Of a DNA stretch of 64,000 nt, positions 59,534 through 64,000 are shown in pieces. Every line of letters starts with the position of its first letter. The first letter of the stretch is position 1. The position numbers were made by a program, and so were the translations under genes. The stretch is from Mycoemilia scoparia (taxonomy: Eukaryota > Kickxellomycota > Kickxellomycetes > Kickxellales > Kickxellaceae). Below the pieces are notes generated by a model, which worked only from the letters and a program-made list of their open reading frames with translations, was not told where the DNA came from and did no database searches. Location: positions 62,001-126,000 of the forward strand of contig JANBPU010000030.1 of NCBI GenBank assembly GCA_027575805.1. Reading direction: 5' to 3'.

Positions 59534-59799
59534 CAAATCAAAGAAAAGGGGGATCCCTATTCATATCTTTACGCACTAATTCCTCCAAAAATGCAAATTA
59601 ATTGCATTATTTCAAAGAGGCCATGATTATTATGACCGTGGCCTCTGTGACAAAGAAAAGACATTATTGTTAAAGTTTCTTTGTCCGTACTTATCATTTA
59701 TGTTCTTTTGAGATTAACCGAGCTACTGTTTCATTTTTGATTTATTATATTTTTCAACCTACATTACTACCATTATCATTATTATCACCACTACATGAC

Positions 59800-59850
59800 T
59801 TTATTTCATAAGCTATTAGGCATAAAAGGCCCCCCAAAAAACAATCATTA
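59800..59850 (+). repeat. Short dispersed repeat, copy 2
   Basis: TTTATTTCATAAGCTATTAG followed by CCCCCCAAAAAACA, about 80% identical by eye to 51647-51697. Confidence 0.55.
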
Positions 59851-60046
59851 AGAATTATAATAAAAGTACATACACACATAAACAGAAGAAATGATAATAA
59901 GCAATAGCCAGTAAGAATCAAGTCACAATAGCAATGATACAAATATTCAAAAGCCAATTTCGTACTATCCAAGAATAACGTGTCCTACACATACATCAGA
60001 ACTTTTTCCATCATTAAAACTTATTATTCAAAATTGTGGTATATAT

Positions 60047-60159
60047 AGGCGATTATTTTTGAGGGGTGAATATTTACTAGTAAAACTGAACATACATTTG
60101 GCTGTGATTGCCCGAACAATCTTTGACCACCAAAAGGTACTCTTCAAAAATTATTGCTC
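60047..60159. mobile_element. Family A MITE-like element, diverged
   Basis: 113 bp, starting AGGCGATTATTTTTGAGGGG and ending TCTTCAAAAATTATTGCTC, flanked by ATAT on both sides. The interior GGCTGTGATTGCCC and GACCACCAAAAGG match other copies. Confidence 0.75.
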
Positions 60160-60222
60160 ATATTATCCTGGGGCCCACCCACAGCCATTGTGTGGCTGAT
60201 GGGAAGTGGAATCCGACCGTAA

Positions 60223-60379
60223 GGCAAGAGCTCTCCGCCAAAAGGGAATAGATAGATGCCCTCGCACATTCCCTGTAAATCAGCCCAAAAGCTATGCGTT
60301 TTTGCTGGAGTTTCAGTGGCGATTGGCTGGTATCCAGGGGGGAGCACTCTAGCATCATTTTAAAAGAGACTACTCTGCC
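60223..60379 (+). mobile_element. Family B MITE-like element
   Basis: 157 bp, starting GGCAAGAGCTCTCCGCCAAA and ending AAGAGACTACTCTGCC. It contains GCTGGAGTTTCAGTGGCGAT and TGGCTGGTATCCAGGGG. Flanks GTAA and ATAT do not match. It lies 63 bp after the family A element. Confidence 0.8.
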
Positions 60380-60792
60380 ATATGGGCAATAATTTTTGCT
60401 TATTCACATACTCTACAAAGCAGTAATTACTATCTAATATTTAGGAAGGATCCAATAATTAGGGAAACGAATGGTACACATTCTTTATTTTTGATGGTGG
60501 AACAACACTCCAGCACCAGCCTTGTGCAATCCTGGTAGTGGTGAGACACAGAGATGCTTGTCGTGGATTTTTTATAGACTCTCCCTAACTAATACTATGA
60601 CGAATCTGACTCCAAAGTATGTAAAACACTATCTCCATTCTTGAGACGCCATTGATGTCTTTCTAGTTTCAGCCAGCTTAACCCCTATCTCTTTTCGTTC
60701 TTGTATATTTTCTAAGCTCCCTCTTGTTCTTACACTTGAATGCATCTAGTAATCACCAAATACACACTCACATATTAACAAGCAGATTATAT

Positions 60793-62259
60793 ATGTCAGT
60801 ATTCAAGACCCCAACTGAGGTTGTAAAACTTGCAAACACCAGTAAACGAAGGCTCATGGGAACAGAATCGACTTGGATTGGCCTATACTTTGTACTCTCC
60901 TTGTCTCTAACCTTACATAGCAAGATCATATTCAATTGGTATAAATATGATTTTCCATGGTTCATAACCGCATTGCACTGCTTTAGCGGAACTGTTGGGA
61001 CACGATTCCTGAGACGCAATGGTTATCTTAAACTTGACGGAATCAACTTGAAAGAATGGAAAATGATAGTTGCGTTCTCACTGTTATACACTGTTAATAT
61101 TGCAGTGAGTAATTTGTCATTGAATATGGTCACAATTCCAGTACGTATATTAAATTATTGCCCATATATAAATAAGATTTATTTTGGTGTCTTATTAATG
61201 ATGATGCAAAGGCCAACACATTTGGGTACAAAATTTCTATTAAAGTTCCATCAAGTAGTCCGTGGCACTGTTCCTGTATTTACCATCCTAATAAACAGCC
61301 TAGTATTCCACGAATCAACTACATTTTTGGTATACATGAGTCTGGGTCTAATAACTCTTGGAGTTGGATTTGCTACATACGGAGACTATTATTTTACATT
61401 CGTTGGTGAGTACCTTCTTCTATAATTACAACAATACAATATAAAACACAACTAATCAACCATATCTAACCACATTAATTCTTTTTACTTCCTCGCCACC
61501 ACCAATTTTAGGCCTGATCTTGACTTTATTTGGTACAATCCTTGCAGCCACAAAAACTATAATAACCAACAGGATCCTAGTTGGTAAATTCAATCTCAAG
61601 CTCAGTCCACTCTCATTCCTATACTATCTTTCGCCATTAGCGTGTGCTCAAAGTTTGGTATGCTCGTTCTTGTCTGGAGAATTATTCAAATGCTTTCGAT
61701 ACATTTACGAAGTATTTACAAAAAGCATGCTACATGAGAATGAACCTCCAATAGTTCCTGAAAATGTCGGCGTACAAGATTTTTTTGGGGCATTGCTGTT
61801 TAATGGCATTATGGCATTTGCTCTCAATTATGTATCATTCATGACGAGTAAAAAAACTAGTCCACTCACAATGACTGTAATTGGTAAGCTTTAAACACTT
61901 TTTAAAATGGCAATTTATTTCTTAGCAATATGGATATGGTATTTTTATGTACAAATTACTAATGGTCTTTGGTTGATGGGGGGATTTGATATAGCAAACT
62001 TCAAGATCGTCACATTGACTTGTATAAGTATAGTTGCTTTTCAGCTCGAATTTAGTAATATGAGTGTAATAGGAATTGCAATTACGCTACTTGGAGGTAG
62101 GCAGTCACCACACTACAATTTTATAATTTTTGGGAGGCTGAATATAGACACAGATATATTAAAGCACATTTCTAACTCTGTAATTACCAATTTTTAGGAT
62201 ATTTATATTCGCTCGAGATGCAGACTATTAACCAAGAGAAGCCTATTCTTCCCAAATAA
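60793..62259 (+). CDS. Triose-phosphate/nucleotide-sugar-type transporter (TPT family)
   Basis: Exons: 60793-61140, 61246-61405, 61512-61883, 61995-62096, 62198-62259; 347 aa. The TPT/SLC35 fold has about ten helices: LYFVLSLSLTLHSKIIFNWY, FPWFITALHCFSGTVGTRFL, NIAVSNLSLNMVTIPFHQVV and RGTVPVFTILINSLVF. Further on are GLILTLFGTILAATKTIITN and SPLTMTVIANFKIVTL. These motifs are typical of the fungal TPT-domain group and animal SLC35E/C proteins, usually in ER or Golgi membranes. The substrate cannot be told from sequence. A longer loop (about residues 220-255) separates helices 7 and 8. The start chosen is the Met at MSVFKTP. It is convergent with TAE2. Confidence 0.88.
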
Positions 62260-63303
62260 TAAGTAATACATCAATAAAAATCAATACAAAACTTATTATT
62301 TGTTTTGGCCTATTTTAAATTCATGTCTTTACCTTCACTACATGTTTCTTTTAGTTTAGTATAGGGGCTATAAAAGGTGCATATTTGGTAGATTTCGTAT
62401 TTTAAGCTCTATTCCACATGAAAGCATATAAACATGTCTTTCAGAGCTCTGGGGCTATTACTAATATGCAGCATATATATCTAAATGAGCTAAGTTTTAT
62501 CAATAATAAGACATACCTGGAAAATAAACCAGTAGATAAAATATATTATTCATTGAATGAAAGTATCAACTTAATTTTTTTGTTAGATTTTATTGGGACA
62601 AAGATGTCATTGTTTATTATTAAAACGCAGTCACTACAAAATAAAGCAAAATCCCCCATACTATACCCCTATTACAAACTCAGAGTCCAATTGTTCCCAA
62701 GTATAAAAATTACAACCATTTAGCCTGAACATATATACCAAATATAACTATCAATACACAAATTTCTATCAATTAAATAGTAGATGTCAGGCCATAGCCA
62801 ACATGATCTGCTGTGAACAATTCTGAATGGAATTAGTTCATCCTGAATGATTCTGAATGATTCTGATCAACTTTCAGTTGATCAGAGTAATCCTAGATCA
62901 AGTGGAATTCCAATATAAGAATTATAATCCTTACTTTTCTTTTTATTAGTTTAGTTAGTCTAATGAAGAGTTTTGCTATCTTTATTACCTTTTATATAAT
63001 CATACTTTTATTTATTCAAAAATAAAGTTGTAGTTGAAAGGATTTGAAGAGATATAGTTTATAAACTGTTATTATTCATATTGAATTATTCCCTCCCATC
63101 TATTATCATCCCAGATGACTTTTATTTGATATTCTTTTATCACTTTCCCCTCTCTTCATTCTGAACCATTCTGAACAACATTTGCAAACTTTTATCAAAA
63201 AAATAAACCAAAATTTAAATCTCAGTCAATCTATTCTATTATCAATTTTATTTTTTAAAATTCAATAGAAAAAATATGCTGCAAAATTGATTTAGCCTTG
63301 TCT
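62260..63303. other. AT-rich convergent region with ATTCTGAA motifs
   Basis: 1.04 kb between two 3' ends, much longer than the other convergent gaps. ATTCTGAA(T/C) occurs at least four times near 62820-62865 and again near 63157-63177. A perfect 9-bp hairpin lies at 62864-62884. No gene was recognised; the frame at 62418-62723 looks non-coding. Confidence 0.45.
62864..62884. repeat. Small perfect hairpin
   Basis: TGATCAACT, loop TTC, AGTTGATCA: a 9-bp stem with a 3-base loop, next to ATTCTGAAT repeats. Confidence 0.8.
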
Positions 63304-64000
63304 CTATTTCTTGCCACCAGACTTCTTTTTGGCTTTCTTTTGTTGCTGTTTGATTGCTTCCATATGAGGTGCAGAGACTTTACATTTTCCAATAATCTGA
63401 GCAATCATCTCTTGGTCAGGAACATTCTTGATCAGATCTAGCTCACGCATCTTAGTAGCATATTCAAAATCCTCAGTTGAATCAGTATTTGAAGCATTAT
63501 CATGAGTCTCTAATGATGTCTTTGGCTTTGATGGAGCTGTTTGTTTCTTTGGTGCAGATTGCAAAAACACTGAGACTGCTGCTTTAGCAGCCTTGCCCTT
63601 TTTCATGGTTCCAGGAGTAAGCTTGACACGATACCTGTAAGATGTCAGAGCAGCATATGGAGCACAGACAGGAATGGCATGAGTTATCGTATCTCCTGGT
63701 AAGGGATTTGATGTCAAAGTATCCAAAAGATCAAGTGTATCCATCTCCTCATCTTCAAGGTATGCAATATTTTCTTCTTCCATGATGCGTTCAACTTCGG
63801 CTTGCTCTTTATCATCTTTGTCATCATCACTAACATGTTTGTCTATAGATCTGTCTTTACCCTCCTTTTGTTTTTCTGATGAATCGTCCAAGTTGATCTT
63901 TTTCATCTTAGTTTCAAGCTCCTTCTGATCCTCTTCAACACTGTTATCCTCAGCATCATTTTTACCCTGGTTTTGGATGGTGTCCTTTGCAGTCTTTTCC
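63304..64000 (-). CDS. TAE2: Ribosome quality control factor Tae2/Rqc2 (NEMF), C-terminal part
   Basis: The frame is open to the right edge, so only the C-terminal about 231 residues are seen and the NFACT-N and coiled-coil parts are missing. An acidic and Lys-rich segment precedes IMEEENIAYLEDEEMDTLDL and LDTLTSNPLPGDTITHAIPV. CAPYAALTSYRYRVKLTPGT and MKKGKAAKAAVSVFLQ follow, which is the conserved NFACT C-terminal domain. It ends IGKCKVSAPHMEAIKQQQKK and a Lys/Gly tail. The protein binds 60S subunits carrying stalled peptidyl-tRNA, recruits the Listerin/Ltn1 ligase and drives CAT tailing. Confidence 0.92.
   Translation of the reverse strand, partial: EKTAKDTIQNQGKNDAEDNSVEEDQKELETKMKKINLDDSSEKQKEGKDRSIDKHVSDDDKDDKEQAEVERIMEEENIAYLEDEEMDTLDLLDTLTSNPLPGDTITHAIPVCAPYAALTSYRYRVKLTPGTMKKGKAAKAAVSVFLQSAPKKQTAPSKPKTSLETHDNASNTDSTEDFEYATKMRELDLIKNVPDQEMIAQIIGKCKVSAPHMEAIKQQQKKAKKKSGGKK

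Larger units (their letters stand above)
59534..60792. other. Repeat-bearing intergenic region
   Basis: 1.26 kb. It holds copy 2 of the short dispersed repeat (59800-59850), a family A element (60047-60159) and a family B element (60223-60379). A complementary pair AGAGGCCATGATTATTATG and CCGTGGCCTCT lies near 59615-59647. No gene was supported. Confidence 0.5.

Noticed and set aside
12569..60379. Family A and B elements as tRNA-derived SINEs
   Set aside because: No convincing A/B box pair or poly-A tail; inverted ends and short target duplications fit MITEs better.
61141..61245. Unspliced reading of the TPT transporter across 61141-61245
   Set aside because: The frame is open, but the insert breaks a conserved helix (NMVTIP then FHQVVRGTVP); a GTACGT donor and AAAG acceptor remove it in phase.

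Overview
This 64 kb window is nuclear DNA from an intron-rich, AT-rich fungus, most likely an early-diverging (zygomycete-grade) lineage. Fungal-type genes (YRB30, BFR1, PET100, QCR9, DSK2) sit beside genes that many yeasts have lost: mitochondrial complex I NDUFA12, the APC/C subunit APC7, full-length MED25, SMN and DOT1. The species cannot be named from the sequence. I see no viral genes, plasmid, CRISPR array or autonomous transposase.

Genes alternate strand and lie 0.1-1.7 kb apart, except for one 3.2 kb gap. Left part (1-20 kb): MED25 (-), LIP2 (+), YRB30 (-), APC7 (+), PET100 (-), an unrecognised 238-aa protein (+), TRM7 (-), SMN (+), SERF (-). Middle (20-45 kb): tRNA-Arg(ACG), a GH18 chitinase (-), geranylgeranyltransferase-I beta (-), DOT1 (-), a THI74/SLC35F5-type transporter (-), NDUFA12 (+), the ubiquilin DSK2 (-), a G-protein alpha subunit (-), a p24-alpha cargo receptor (-), YPT7/Rab7 (-). 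Right part (46-64 kb): QCR9 (-), ORMDL (+), BFR1 (-), MOD5 (-), TRS23 (+), a PP2A B'' subunit (+), a triose-phosphate/nucleotide-sugar-type transporter (+), and the 3' part of TAE2/NEMF (-), which runs off the right edge. These are housekeeping genes with no operon or cluster logic. They cover transcription and chromatin, the cell cycle, tRNA modification, RNP assembly, the secretory and vacuolar pathway, mitochondrial respiration, lipoylation and prenylation. CDC43 makes the kind of lipid anchor used by small GTPases, but YPT7 itself would be modified by the Rab-specific enzyme.

I rebuilt exon structures by hand from splice signals, reading phase and family alignments, giving about 98 introns, mostly 40-150 nt. 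Every multi-exon model closes in phase. Five of these introns need a GC donor (GCAAG), three of them in TRM7, and one in MOD5 appears to need GG (GGAAGT). Tolerance of a non-T base at donor position +2 is the most unusual gene-expression signal here.

The gaps and two introns carry two families of short terminal-inverted-repeat elements (MITE-like). Family A (about 85-115 bp) has ends GGATCATAATTTTTGAAGGG-like and flanking ATAT. Family B (about 100-170 bp) has ends GGCA...TGCC and 4-bp target duplications, with one copy nested inside a family A element. Both would need a transposase encoded elsewhere.
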